Shown here: positions 45,755 through 54,502 of the stretch, in pieces
Numbering within the stretch: the first letter of the stretch is position 1
How the letters are laid out: every line of letters begins with the position of its first letter
Source of the DNA: Bacteroides sp. CAG:1060_57_27
GTDB taxonomy: Bacteria; Bacteroidota; Bacteroidia; Bacteroidales; UBA932
Reading direction: 5' to 3'
Length of the DNA: 64,000 bases
Assembly: GCA_001915575.1 (NCBI GenBank)
Contig: MNQT01000026.1
Location: 43,935-107,934, forward strand
The notes under the pieces: model-generated
Database searches by the model: none
Told to the model about the DNA's origin: nothing
The model's input: only the letters and a program-made list of their open reading frames with translations
Made by a program: the position numbers and the translations under genes

Positions 45755-46049
45755 GAAACATAATTGTCCCAATCGGGTTCTTCCTCTGATTGAAATGGGG
45801 CAGCAGTAGAGTTAGTTGGAAATGCGTGCCCTGACAGACTGTGCGATATCCTGCAGGAGGATAGCATCCGGAATATAAAATTGGTCCAGCCGACCAAATT
45901 CATGATGAATCATGAGTGAATGACAAGGTTGGTCGGAAGCGACGGCTGCCCGGCATGATGTAAAAACCTGGGAACCGAGGATTTTGCAAAATCGGCCTTG
46001 CAGGCTATTCAGAGGCACATTTTCCGGAGACACCTGTTCTTTAGTCGCC
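45755..46049. other. Gap between the ATPase gene and the OmpA-like pseudogene
   Basis: No convincing gene. On the minus strand a 73-codon frame opens at a GTG (46033-45812). Its translation, containing PENVPLNSLQGRFCKILGS, reads like natural protein, and the frame extends upstream in phase with residues GVFEATKEQ until a stop inside the pseudogene. It may be debris of another gene or of a longer pseudogene. No repeat or known element is seen. Confidence 0.4.
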
Positions 46050-46545
46050 TCAAAAACACCTCAGTAGCCTCCGTAGATGCCCGCACTCCAGCCCGGCGGC
46101 CAGTCTCGCTTCCTCCGCCTCGTCCCTCTCCGCAGGGATGACTATCCGCACGGTCACATAGTCGCCGCCTCCGGAATGGTTCTCCGTAATGAAGCACTCC
46201 TCGCTCAGCTTCTGCCGTACAATCAGTTCGGACTTCACGCGGTTGGAGCGGGTCTTCGCCATGGCGAGGTTTTCGGCCTCGCCGTCAAAGGCATTGCAAT
46301 AGCCGTCGACATAGAGCGGAGTCTCTCCGGAGAGGATGTCAGCCCTGCGCTGCTCCACGCACTGCAGGAGCCTTTCCAGCTCCGCATCGTTGCCGCCGTA
46401 GGGGGTATAGAACATATCCCTGTCCGGCATGAAGCGGAAGGTGTAGACCGTATCAGCCTTCTCCTGCCTTCTCCTGCGCCGTCAAGGGCAGCAGCAGGAA
46501 TAAGGCGCAGACGGCGGCCGCTATGGTTCTCTTTGTACTGTTCAT
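46050..46545 (-). pseudogene. Frameshifted small OmpA-like exported protein
   Basis: Two pieces in different frames. From the ATG at 46545, MNSTKRTIAAAVCALFLLLP is a signal peptide ending LTAQ, and this frame soon stops. The second frame supplies DTVYTFRFMPDRDMFYTPYG onward, with YVDGYCNAFDGEAENLAMAK, RSNRVKSELIVRQ and GGDYVTVRIVIPAE, resembling small OmpA-like proteins seen near Bacteroidales fimbrial operons. The break is a perfect 10-bp tandem duplication: 46457-46466 equals 46467-46476. Removing one copy restores one 161-residue reading frame. It is inactive as written unless the repeat slips; a sequencing or assembly error is also possible. The last residues, HLRRLLRCF, look non-native and may follow a second lesion. 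Confidence 0.72.
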
Positions 46546-46607
46546 ATATTCATGTATGGTTTGTTCATGTATCTGTCGGGAACGCCCCGGGAGAGGGTAT
46601 GGAAAAG

Positions 46608-46657
46608 CCCGGAGACACATGGCGAAGCGCTGTGCTTGCGCCGGATGTGTCTCCGGG
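46608..46657 (-). terminator. 13-bp perfect hairpin followed by TTTT (minus strand)
   Basis: CCCGGAGACACAT at 46608-46620 pairs perfectly with 46645-46657, and AAGC/GCTT plus GGCG/CGCC extend the stem inwards with small bulges. On the minus strand it is followed by CTTTTCC. It would end transcription of the 119-residue protein gene, whose stop is about 90 nt upstream. A run of nine C (46712-46720) lies between them. Confidence 0.7.
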
Positions 46658-46749
46658 TCGGCCCGTATTCCGGGCAGTTGTATGTAGTCTGCGGCCTAAG
46701 GGAGGAAGCTACCCCCCCCCTATGGCAGAGCCGGACCGTTATGTGCAGT

Positions 46750-47109
46750 CTATTCTGCATGGATCAGTTCCTTTCTTATCCTGTAGTGCGCTCCGTGGCT
46801 GATCACGAAGTTCAGGATGTCGTTGAAGACATTCTCTACATGGGTGCCGGTAGATTCGGGGCTCTCGCATTCTTCGCCGAAGTGATCGTATATAGTCTCG
46901 GGCAGCTGCGTGAGACCTACGCCCAGTCTGCCTGCCATTCTCTGCGCGTCCTCGGGACTTACTATGGCCAGCAGCCTGTAGTCCGGGTGCGTGCCTTCGA
47001 AGACGAGCTCGATGGCGAAGCTCCTGTCGTCGAGAAAGCCTGCGTTTACTTCAGCCCAGGGCGAGAAATCCGAATGGGTGTCGACTATGAGTTGTTCCAA
47101 AACCAGCAT
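46750..47109 (-). CDS. Conserved-looking hypothetical cytoplasmic protein
   Basis: 119-residue soluble protein, start MLVLEQLIVDTHSDFSPWAE, with no signal peptide or membrane helix. It has a balanced alpha/beta composition (FAIELVFEGTHPDYRLLAIV; DAQRMAGRLGVGLTQLPETI) and ends in VISHGAHYRIRKELIHAE. I do not recognise the family. A TATTTTTG -7 element lies on the minus strand at 47147-47140, followed by a small CCGC-TTTT-GCGG palindrome in the leader at 47128-47139. It is divergent from the glutaminyl cyclotransferase gene. Good codon use and its own promoter and terminator make it a convincing single-gene unit. Confidence 0.78.
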   Translation of the reverse strand: MLVLEQLIVDTHSDFSPWAEVNAGFLDDRSFAIELVFEGTHPDYRLLAIVSPEDAQRMAGRLGVGLTQLPETIYDHFGEECESPESTGTHVENVFNDILNFVISHGAHYRIRKELIHAE

Positions 47110-47209
47110 CTTACACTGTATTCTTCACCGCTTTTGCGGCAAAAATAGGAAAAAATATTGTCATACACCGGAATCAATCCTAAATTTGCGGACAGAAAAA
47201 CCGAAAGTC

Positions 47210-47977
47210 ATGAGAAATACCGTAAAGTTCCTGCTTCCAGTGTTTGCGTCGCTCGTCCTCAGCCAGGCGTGCAGCGCCAGGGTGGAGGAGTACAGGATAG
47301 AGAAAGTCGCCGAATATCCGCACGATACGGGTTCCTATACCCAAGGGCTGTTCTTCTACGGCGGAACCCTCTACGAGACCACCGGGCAGTACGGCGAGTC
47401 CTCGATACGCACGGTCGACCTGGCTACGGGAAAGGCGCTGCGCAAGCTCGACTTCGCCGAGCGCTACTTCGCGGAGGGCTCGGCCGTCCTCGACGGCAAG
47501 CTGTATGTGCTCACCTGGACGAACCGCGTGGCGTATGTCTACGACGCGGCTACTCTCGAGTACGAGAAGGCCTATTCGTATCCGCGCGAGGGCTGGGGGC
47601 TCACCACCGACGCCCACTCCCTCTATGCTTCGGACGGAAGTTCGCGCATCTATGTGCTGGACGCCTCCCTGAACCTGCAGCGCAGCTTCGATGTCCGGCT
47701 CGACGGCCGTCCCGTGCGGAATCTCAACGAGCTCGAGTGGATTGACGGGAAGATATGGGCCAATGTCTATCTGACCGACATGATAGTGATAATCAACCCC
47801 GAGGACGGCACCGTGGAGGCGACCGTGGACTGCTCGGGCCTGCTTCCCGACGCGTTGCGCGGGCCGCGTACCGACGTGCTCAACGGCATCGCCTACGACC
47901 CCCGCGACGGGAAGATATATCTTACCGGGAAATACTGGCCGCGCCTTTACGAGGTAAGGCTGACGACGGGCTCCTGA
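47210..47977 (+). CDS. Glutaminyl-peptide cyclotransferase (beta-propeller type), exported
   Basis: 255-residue enzyme of the bacterial/plant glutamine cyclotransferase family, which forms N-terminal pyroglutamate on exported proteins. Bacteroidetes need this because many secreted proteins begin with Gln after signal cleavage. The start at 47210 (MRNTVKFLLPVFASLVLSQAC) gives a signal or lipoprotein peptide. Family landmarks are PHDTGSYTQGLFFYGGTLYETTGQYGESS, EGWGLTTDAHSLYASDGSS, LNELEWIDGKIWANVY and DVLNGIAYDPRDGKIYLTGKYWP. The promoter element TAAATTTG is at 47181-47188. Its 3' end overlaps the convergent TolC gene by 31 nt. Confidence 0.93.
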   Translation: MRNTVKFLLPVFASLVLSQACSARVEEYRIEKVAEYPHDTGSYTQGLFFYGGTLYETTGQYGESSIRTVDLATGKALRKLDFAERYFAEGSAVLDGKLYVLTWTNRVAYVYDAATLEYEKAYSYPREGWGLTTDAHSLYASDGSSRIYVLDASLNLQRSFDVRLDGRPVRNLNELEWIDGKIWANVYLTDMIVIINPEDGTVEATVDCSGLLPDALRGPRTDVLNGIAYDPRDGKIYLTGKYWPRLYEVRLTTGS

Positions 47978-49383
47978 TATGCCTTGACGGCATTCCTGTA
48001 GGCGATCAGCGCATCTGCGCGTTCGCTCGCCGCCTGCCTGTACGAGGCCTCGGCGGTCAGCAGGTCGCTAATCCCTATGAGCCCGGCGGCGTAGTTCTGC
48101 CGCGCCACTTCGAAGAGCCGCGTCGCGATGTCAAGCGACTCCTCCGAGTTGAGCAGCGCGTCGTACCTGGCCTCGAGTTCCACCCACAGCGAGGCGACCT
48201 TAAGCGAGAGCTGCCTGTCGAGATAGTCCCTCTGTTCCTCGGCCTTCTGGACCTGGGTCTGGAGCCTCTGCACCTTCTTCGAGGTCTTGCCCCAGTCGGA
48301 GAGCGGAATTGAAATCGTGGCCACGGCAAGCGCGTCCGCACGGCCTCTGCCGAGGAAGTCGGAATACCCGGCGGCGACTCCCACCGCTACCTGGGGGAGG
48401 GCCTCTCCGAGGGCCATTTTCTTCTGGAGCCTGTTCGCGTCTACCTGCAGGTCGAGCAGCTGCCTCTCGGCGAGCGAGGATACTATCTCCTGTTCGTCCT
48501 TCCTGTAGTGCTCGGGGCTGAGCGGCTCGTCGGACGAGAAGTCGAGGCTGATGTCGTCTATGTACGGCCGGTCTTCGTCCGAGAGGCTGCGCAGCAGGGA
48601 GTATTCGATTCCGGCGGAGTTGAGTATGCTCATCTTTATGAGTTTCTGCCCGCTTTCGACCTGCCTGAGCGCGGCCCTGGTCTCGGAGCTGCGGAGTTCG
48701 AGCTGCAGGGCGTCGGTCTCTGCGGCAAGCCCCGCCCCGACTGCGGCGTCGACGCTCGACTTGAGCTCTTCCATTATCGATATCACGCGCTCCAGGGTGA
48801 CTTTCTTGTCTTCGAGCGAAGCCGCCTGCCACCATGCCTGTTCTATTCCCTGGAGGGTCTTCCTCTTCTGCATGTCCGCGCTGAGTCCCGCGGCCTTGAC
48901 TCCGAGTTCGGCGAGGCGGTTGCCGTTGACTATCCTGCCTCCGGCATAGAGCGGCTGCATGGCTACGACTCCGAGAAGGTAGCCGTGCTGCATCGCCGTG
49001 TACCGCGGGGGGATGCCGAATTCTGCTCCGGCGGTGGTGATCAGGTCCTGGAGGTTGTTGCTGAGTTCGTTGTCTCCGAGTATATCCTTGATGCCGATGT
49101 CGAGCAGAGGATTGAGCGAGTAGAATCCGAAGCCCGTGGCGCTCACCCTCGGGAAATACTCCGCGAATGCTTCTTCGCGCTGGAGTTCGGCCGCACGGAG
49201 GTCGAGCGCCGCCCCGCGTATGTCGGCGTTCGATTCTCCTGCCGCCCGTAGGCACTCGTCGAGCGTGAGCACGACGGCTCCCTCCGCACCTTGCGCAGCG
49301 GCCTCGGGCACGGTTCCGGCCGCGCCGAGCATCAGCACGAAAGCGGCCAGGTATAGTCTATTGTTGTCTGGAAATCTTAGCAT
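47947..49383 (-). CDS. TolC-family outer-membrane efflux channel
   Basis: 478-residue outer-membrane factor with a signal peptide (LYLAAFVLMLGAAG) and cleavage near EAAAQ. Two repeats of long helices with coiled-coil character flank short beta segments (LTLDECLRAAGESNADIRGA; ALRQVESGQKLIKM; RRLQTQVQKAEEQRDYLDRQL-like region near 400; YAAGLIGISDLLTAEASYRQ). YAAGLIGISDLL is the typical late OEP motif. It is the last gene of the lipoprotein-adaptor-pump-channel operon, overlapping the pump by 26 nt. Confidence 0.92.
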   Translation of the reverse strand: MLRFPDNNRLYLAAFVLMLGAAGTVPEAAAQGAEGAVVLTLDECLRAAGESNADIRGAALDLRAAELQREEAFAEYFPRVSATGFGFYSLNPLLDIGIKDILGDNELSNNLQDLITTAGAEFGIPPRYTAMQHGYLLGVVAMQPLYAGGRIVNGNRLAELGVKAAGLSADMQKRKTLQGIEQAWWQAASLEDKKVTLERVISIMEELKSSVDAAVGAGLAAETDALQLELRSSETRAALRQVESGQKLIKMSILNSAGIEYSLLRSLSDEDRPYIDDISLDFSSDEPLSPEHYRKDEQEIVSSLAERQLLDLQVDANRLQKKMALGEALPQVAVGVAAGYSDFLGRGRADALAVATISIPLSDWGKTSKKVQRLQTQVQKAEEQRDYLDRQLSLKVASLWVELEARYDALLNSEESLDIATRLFEVARQNYAAGLIGISDLLTAEASYRQAASERADALIAYRNAVKAYQEPVVSLTS

Positions 49384-52300
49384 CGTGTCTTCTGAAAATC
49401 AGCCAGTATGAGACAGGCATTATCAATGTTATCAGCAGCACCGAGAGCAGCGTTCCGAAGCATATCACGACACCCATGGGCATCCACATCAGGTCGCCGC
49501 TGAGTATCATCGGAAGCACTCCGAGGGCTGTGGTGCATGAGGTCAGGAAGATAGGGCGCATCCTGCGCTTGCCGGCCTCCTCCGCGGCCTCCTTGAGGGG
49601 AATCTTCTTCACATAGTGCAGTTCCTCGGCGTATTCGAAGAGGATTATGCCGTTGCGGACTATGATGCCGACGAGGCTTATGAGGCCGAGCACCGCCGTC
49701 ATCGAGAAGTCGAGCTTGAAAATCCAGAGCCCGAAGAACGCTCCGAACAGGCACAGGCAGCTGAGGATTATCGTGAGCACCGCCAGCGACACTTTCTTGA
49801 AGTGGAGCAGCAGGAAGAAGAACAGCACGGCCACCGCGGCGAAGAAGGCCATGACGATTTCGGGTATTATGGCCCTGTTCGTGCTGCTCAGGCCTCCGGC
49901 CGTGACGCTGACTCCCTCGGGAAGCTCTATGTTCTTCTCGATGTAGCGCTCTATCTTCTTCGAGATAGCAGGCTGGCCGGCGCCTATCCTGGTGTCGGCT
50001 CCGACCGAGATGCAGGTCTGTCCGTTCTGGCGGCACAGGCTCTCGGGGAACCACTCGGGTGACATCTGCGTGACCTGCCGCAGGGGCACCATTACTCCGG
50101 GCAGCGAGGTTGGAACGAGGGTGTTGCCTATCTCGTCGTATCCGCTGTCGGGGCCGAGCATGCTCCCGTACAGGCGCACCGGAATCTCTGAATTGCCTTC
50201 ACGGACGGTCATCAGGGGAACCCCGGCCGTCGAGCCGGCGAGCGAGAGGTTCATCATGCTCCTGTTGACTCCGAGCCTGGAGGCCTGGTCGCCGTCGAGG
50301 TCGAGCCTTATCGCGGAGGTCATGAAGTCCGCGTCGCTGTGCACCCACTTGAGTCCGTCGAGCGTGTGCATGTAGGCCTCGATCCGGTCGGCGACCTCCT
50401 TCACCTCTGCATAGTCGTCGCCGCTGACCTTGAATTCCACGGGGGTCGAGGTGCCCTGGTAGTCCATTTGCTTGAAATGGATGTACGCTTCGGGGAAAAT
50501 GTGTTCGTATGCGGATTCGTACTCCTTCAGCACTTCCTCTGTTGCGAGGTTCGACTTGGTGTTCACGATCAGCTGCGCGACGTTCGGCCCCGGCAGTACG
50601 GGGGCGTAGGTCGCATGGAAGCGGGGAGTGCCCGTGCCTATGAACTCGGTGACGGACACCACGCGCGGATCCCTGCGCAGCAGGGTGGACAGCGAATCGG
50701 CGACCTTCTGCGTCCTGTCGAGCCCGCAGGAGGGGTCGAGGTACACTTCGACCGCGAATATGGGCCTCGGGGCCATGGGCATCATCTGTATGCTGCTCTG
50801 CGAGAACATGACGAGACCGAGCGCGACGGTGCCGACGCCGATGCCGACGGTTATCCACGGGTGCCTGAAGCACTTGATCTGCAGGAATTCATAGCCTTTC
50901 TGCATGCCGACGAAAAGTTTCGCCTGCATGCGCGAAAGGAAGTTCTCCCTGTCGGGCGTGCTCTGTCCTATGAACCTCACCTCGAGCGAGGGGACGACGA
51001 GCACCGCATAGGCCAGCGAAGTCATCAGCGAGAACGCTATTACCCAGGGGAAGGTGCCGACGAACTCTCCGAGATAGCCGGTGATGAGCTTCTTCGCGGG
51101 GAAGAACATCAGCGAAATGGCCGAAGTCGCTATGAGCATCGGCATGAACAGCTCCTGTGCGCTCGAGCAGGCCGCCTGCATGCGGGACATGCCGCGGCCT
51201 ATCTTGTCCATGTAGCCGTCCATGGTTATGACGGAGTCGTCGACGATCATGCCCAGCACCACTATCAGCGCCGCGAGCGACACCGTGTTCAGCGGTATGT
51301 CGGTCAGGAACATTATCGCGAGCGCTATCGCGGTGCACACCGGTACGGCCGAGCTGGCTATCAGCGCCGACTTCAACGGGAAGAGCAGCAGCATCACGGC
51401 TATGACCACGAGCATGGAGATCACGAGGTCGCGCAGGAAGGACCACACGGAACTTCCGACCACCTTGGGCTGGTCCGTGATCTTGCTGAGCGTGACGCTG
51501 TCGGGAAGCCCGGCCTCGAACTCCGCCATTACCCTGTCGACCTCCTTTCCGAAGCTCACGATGTCGTTGTCGGGCCTCATCTCTATCGAGAATATCACGG
51601 CCGGGGTGCCGTTGTACTCGGCAAGTGAGCTCGGCGCGGCATGGCGCCTCTCGACCGTCGCTATGTCGCGCAGACGCAGCACCTCCCCGTCGGGAGAGCT
51701 GTATACTATCTTGTTGTACAGCTGCTCTTCGGTCGATACGGTCCCGGGGACATGTATCGGGGAGTTCGCGTAGTCGGTGGTGAAGCTGCCGCCGAGCGCC
51801 TGGAGCGTCGAAGTCTGGTAGTTCCAGACGAGCGACGCGGGAGAGATACCGTAGGCCGCGAGCCTCTCGGGGTCTATCTCGACGGCTATCTCCTCCTGCT
51901 GCAGGCCGGATACGGATACGTTGGAGAGCGTAGGTATCTTCTTGAGACGGTCGCAGAAGTCGTCGGCGTACTCCTGAAGTTCGGAGTAACCCTTGTCTTC
52001 GGAGACCATGGCGACCAGCACGCTGGTGAGCGCGCTGAAGTCGTCCATCACGACGACTGCGAGCACGCCCGCCGGCAGGCTGGACTTGAAGCTGTCTATC
52101 TTGAGCTTGATCTTAGACCAGACCTCGTCCTTCTTGGCGGAAGGGGAGAGCAGGTCTACATAAATGTAGCACATCCCGTCCTTGGAGACGACCTTGGTGG
52201 TCTCCCTGTTGACCTCGGAGAAGGTGAACAGCATCTGTTCCAGGGGTTCCCCGACCTCCTGCTCCACCTGCCGGACATCCGCGCCGGGATATACGGCGGC

Positions 52301-52480
52301 GACGAGCCCCTGGGTGATTTCGAAGGTGGGCAGCTCGTCCTTGTTCATCTTCGCAAGGCCGACTATGCCTACTATGCCGAAAACGACCAGCACGAGCCTG
52401 AATATGGACTTGTATCTGATCGAACCGCGGACTATGTTGGTGACGGCCCCGCGCCTTTCCTTTGATTCACCGCTCGGCAT
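49358..52480 (-). CDS. RND efflux permease (AcrB/MdtB superfamily)
   Basis: 1040-residue inner-membrane antiporter. The N-terminus (RGSIRYKSIFRLVLVVFGIV) starts TM1, and PTFEITQGLVAAVYPGADVRQVEQEV is the porter entry. TM4 is LAALIVVLGMIVDDSVITMDG, which keeps the proton-relay Asp pair, and the C-terminal half has VLGLISLVGIIVRNGIILFEYAEEL and LTSCTTALGVLPM. Length fits the HAE1/organic-solute branch rather than the heavy-metal branch of the first operon. Likely substrates are drugs, bile salts or detergents. It is encoded 4 nt after the adaptor and overlaps the TolC start. Confidence 0.94.
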   Translation of the reverse strand: MPSGESKERRGAVTNIVRGSIRYKSIFRLVLVVFGIVGIVGLAKMNKDELPTFEITQGLVAAVYPGADVRQVEQEVGEPLEQMLFTFSEVNRETTKVVSKDGMCYIYVDLLSPSAKKDEVWSKIKLKIDSFKSSLPAGVLAVVVMDDFSALTSVLVAMVSEDKGYSELQEYADDFCDRLKKIPTLSNVSVSGLQQEEIAVEIDPERLAAYGISPASLVWNYQTSTLQALGGSFTTDYANSPIHVPGTVSTEEQLYNKIVYSSPDGEVLRLRDIATVERRHAAPSSLAEYNGTPAVIFSIEMRPDNDIVSFGKEVDRVMAEFEAGLPDSVTLSKITDQPKVVGSSVWSFLRDLVISMLVVIAVMLLLFPLKSALIASSAVPVCTAIALAIMFLTDIPLNTVSLAALIVVLGMIVDDSVITMDGYMDKIGRGMSRMQAACSSAQELFMPMLIATSAISLMFFPAKKLITGYLGEFVGTFPWVIAFSLMTSLAYAVLVVPSLEVRFIGQSTPDRENFLSRMQAKLFVGMQKGYEFLQIKCFRHPWITVGIGVGTVALGLVMFSQSSIQMMPMAPRPIFAVEVYLDPSCGLDRTQKVADSLSTLLRRDPRVVSVTEFIGTGTPRFHATYAPVLPGPNVAQLIVNTKSNLATEEVLKEYESAYEHIFPEAYIHFKQMDYQGTSTPVEFKVSGDDYAEVKEVADRIEAYMHTLDGLKWVHSDADFMTSAIRLDLDGDQASRLGVNRSMMNLSLAGSTAGVPLMTVREGNSEIPVRLYGSMLGPDSGYDEIGNTLVPTSLPGVMVPLRQVTQMSPEWFPESLCRQNGQTCISVGADTRIGAGQPAISKKIERYIEKNIELPEGVSVTAGGLSSTNRAIIPEIVMAFFAAVAVLFFFLLLHFKKVSLAVLTIILSCLCLFGAFFGLWIFKLDFSMTAVLGLISLVGIIVRNGIILFEYAEELHYVKKIPLKEAAEEAGKRRMRPIFLTSCTTALGVLPMILSGDLMWMPMGVVICFGTLLSVLLITLIMPVSYWLIFRRHDAKISRQQ

Positions 52481-52484
52481 AGGA

Positions 52485-53549
52485 CTACCCGATTATTTCG
52501 ACTTTCATTCCGGTGCTGACTTTAGATGCGCCGTCAGTGACGATGCGCTCCGACCCGGACAGTCCGCTGCTGATGACCACGCCGTCAGACGCGAATCCGC
52601 CGACGGTGACCCTTGTCTTCGATACTTTGCCACCCTCGTCTACGCTCCATACGAACCTGCCTTCCGAATCCGTCCGGACGGCAGATGCGGGGATCACTAT
52701 CTCTCCCTCGGAGTCTTCGGAGAAGAAGCGTACCTTGCCGGCCATGCCCGGAAGCAGTCCCTCCAGTGGAGTGACGGGGCGCAGCACGCAGTCGTAGTTA
52801 TGGGCTATCTCCGATGCGACCACTCCCTTGCGGACGAGGACAGCCTCGACTTCTGCGTTGTCCAGGGCTGGAACGGTCAGTTCCGCCCGTGAGCCTATGC
52901 GCATGGACGCGATCTCGGTCTCCGGAACGGGAATCACTATTTCGAGGGAATCGGTATCGACTATCTGCACGAGGGGGGATATGGCTTCGACATCTTCGGA
53001 AGCAGCCACATATATGCTGCCGACTGTGCCGTCGTATGCGGCTCGGATCTCGCAGTCGCTCTTGGCCTTTCTGGCGACGGCCGCCATGGACTCGGCCTTG
53101 GTCAGGGCGGTCTCTACCTCGACCACCTTGACCTGGGCCACGCTGCCGGACTCCTTGACGGAGCTGAGCCTGTCGTATGCGTCCTGCGCCTGCAGGAGCG
53201 TGGCTTCGGCTGCCGCGAGAGTGGACTCGACGTTCTCGGACTCCAGCCTCGCCAGAAGCTGCCCGCCGCGAACCTTCTGGCCTTCGCTGACTTCTATCGC
53301 GACCACCTTGGCGGGGAAGGGCGCCGTAAGTACGACGGACTTGGACGCCCTGGCCGTGCCGACATAGCTCTTGGCCGACCTTACCGGAGTCTTTCCGGCT
53401 TCGAGCACCCTTACCTTGATTGCCTCTGAGGAGGTCTCGTCCTGCCGGGCGTCCCTGCAGCCTGAAAGCGCGGCGGTGCACAGCAGAAGTATCGCCGGTA
53501 TGGCCATTGAGCTCCTCAGCGAAGGAATATGTCTTCTGATGATGTCCAT
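52485..53549 (-). CDS. RND efflux adaptor (membrane-fusion protein), lipoprotein
   Basis: 354 residues from the ATG at 53549, chosen over one eight codons upstream because AGGGAGAACTGATC precedes it. The lipobox is TAALSGC. The lipoyl halves are VVLTAPFPAKVVAIEVSEGQKVRGGQLLARLE and CEIRAAYDGTVGSIYVAASEDV. The helical hairpin between them is ESTLAAAEATLLQAQDAYDR. The C-terminal domain has TDGASKVSTGMKVEII. It bridges the RND pump and the TolC channel in this operon and starts 2 nt after the lipoprotein gene. Confidence 0.93.
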   Translation of the reverse strand: MDIIRRHIPSLRSSMAIPAILLLCTAALSGCRDARQDETSSEAIKVRVLEAGKTPVRSAKSYVGTARASKSVVLTAPFPAKVVAIEVSEGQKVRGGQLLARLESENVESTLAAAEATLLQAQDAYDRLSSVKESGSVAQVKVVEVETALTKAESMAAVARKAKSDCEIRAAYDGTVGSIYVAASEDVEAISPLVQIVDTDSLEIVIPVPETEIASMRIGSRAELTVPALDNAEVEAVLVRKGVVASEIAHNYDCVLRPVTPLEGLLPGMAGKVRFFSEDSEGEIVIPASAVRTDSEGRFVWSVDEGGKVSKTRVTVGGFASDGVVISSGLSGSERIVTDGASKVSTGMKVEIIG

Positions 53550-53551
53550 GA

Positions 53552-54064
53552 TCAGTTCTCCCTTGCGATGCATTCGATATCGGAATCGACTATACGGTAG
53601 TTGTACCGGGTCCCTTCGGCCTGCCCGTCGTAGCTGAGCTCGAATACGACGACATCGTCGTATTTCCTGCCCTCTCCCGTGACTTCCACCTCGAACTTGA
53701 TGCTCTCCAGCTCATCCATGACCTGCTGGTGGCGCCGGCTCGGGCTGAGCGTGATGACGCCGTCACGGGCGGTACCCTCCATGGTGTTCGCGCTGCCGAG
53801 CATCGCGTTCATCGTTATCAGCACGCGGTCCATGCCGTCGTCCTTGTTCAGGATGTACATCTGCCCGCTCTCGTCCGGTATGCTGAGCGTCAGGATGTCC
53901 TGCGCCGTCCCGGTGCCCGTCACCGATACCCTCTCCACATCGATTGTTCCGCTGAGCTTGTAGGTATAGCCGCCTTCGAAAAGCCTTGTCCCCTCCTTGC
54001 TGCATGAGCCGAGGGCGAGCGCCGCAAGGGGAAGGACTGCCAGGAAAAATTTTCTGATATTCAT
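53552..54064 (-). CDS. DUF4251-like lipoprotein, first gene of the RND operon
   Basis: 170-residue exported lipoprotein: MNIRKFFLAVLPLAALALGSC with a clean lipobox. The mature part (YTYKLSGTIDVERVSVTGTG; SGQMYILNKDDGMDRVLITM; ITLSPSRRHQQVMDELESIKFE) is beta-rich. It is similar in size and style to Bacteroidales DUF4251 lipoproteins, but that assignment is tentative. It is translationally linked to the adaptor gene (2-nt gap), which suggests an accessory or sensing role in efflux. Three TGCAAAA repeats lie just upstream. Confidence 0.8.
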   Translation of the reverse strand: MNIRKFFLAVLPLAALALGSCSKEGTRLFEGGYTYKLSGTIDVERVSVTGTGTAQDILTLSIPDESGQMYILNKDDGMDRVLITMNAMLGSANTMEGTARDGVITLSPSRRHQQVMDELESIKFEVEVTGEGRKYDDVVVFELSYDGQAEGTRYNYRIVDSDIECIAREN

Positions 54065-54090
54065 ATCTGTCTGACGTTTTTCATTCGTGT

Positions 54091-54127
54091 TGCAAAACCA
54101 GTTTAGAGATGCAAAAGTTGTGCAAAA
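54091..54127. repeat. Three TGCAAAA boxes before the RND operon
   Basis: TGCAAAA occurs on the plus strand at 54091-54097, 54110-54116 and 54121-54127 (TTTTGCA when read with the operon), spaced 19 and 11 bp. They fill the 89-bp gap between the cupin stop and the lipoprotein start, where the promoter must be. No good TAnnTTTG is visible, so these may be activator or repressor sites. Confidence 0.5.
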
Positions 54128-54153
54128 CGTTGGACAGACACGCAGAAAATACA

Positions 54154-54483
54154 TTACTGCTGCGGCACTATTCCGAGGAACTCGAGGTCTGAGTCCGAGT
54201 CGTTGAGCAGGCTGTGGCTGTGGCCCTTGGGACAGTAGTGCAGCTCTCCTTCCCGCAGGGGAGCCTTCTGCCCGTCGCATATCACGCTGCCCCTGCCCCT
54301 GAGCACCAGTATGAATTCGCAGCCGGTATCGTGGGTGTGCATGCCTATCGAGGCGCCCGGCTCGAGGATACCGCGCAGCACGGTGTTGAGCGGGTCTTTG
54401 AACATCCTGGCCCTCAGGGCCTTCTCTCCGCCCTTGAAAGCGGGAAGGACGGATTCGTCGATTGAGTTGAAATCTATGGTCAT
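54154..54483 (-). CDS. Small cupin-fold protein
   Basis: 109-residue single-domain cupin. Motif 1 is SIGMHTHDTGCEFILVLRGRG with His-x-His and Glu metal ligands, and motif 2 is HYCPKGHSHSLLNDS. Such proteins bind a metal and a small ligand, serving as isomerases, dioxygenases or sensors; none can be chosen. It starts 19 nt after the PP2C stop, so it may be the last gene of the kinase-AAA-FHA-phosphatase operon. Confidence 0.88.
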   Translation of the reverse strand: MTIDFNSIDESVLPAFKGGEKALRARMFKDPLNTVLRGILEPGASIGMHTHDTGCEFILVLRGRGSVICDGQKAPLREGELHYCPKGHSHSLLNDSDSDLEFLGIVPQQ

Positions 54484-54502
54484 AACAGTCTTGGGTTGTG
54501 TA

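Noticed and set aside
46542..46760. 72-codon minus-strand frame between the pseudogene and the 119-residue protein gene
   Set aside because: It contains the terminator hairpin and the C9 tract and has no protein-like character.
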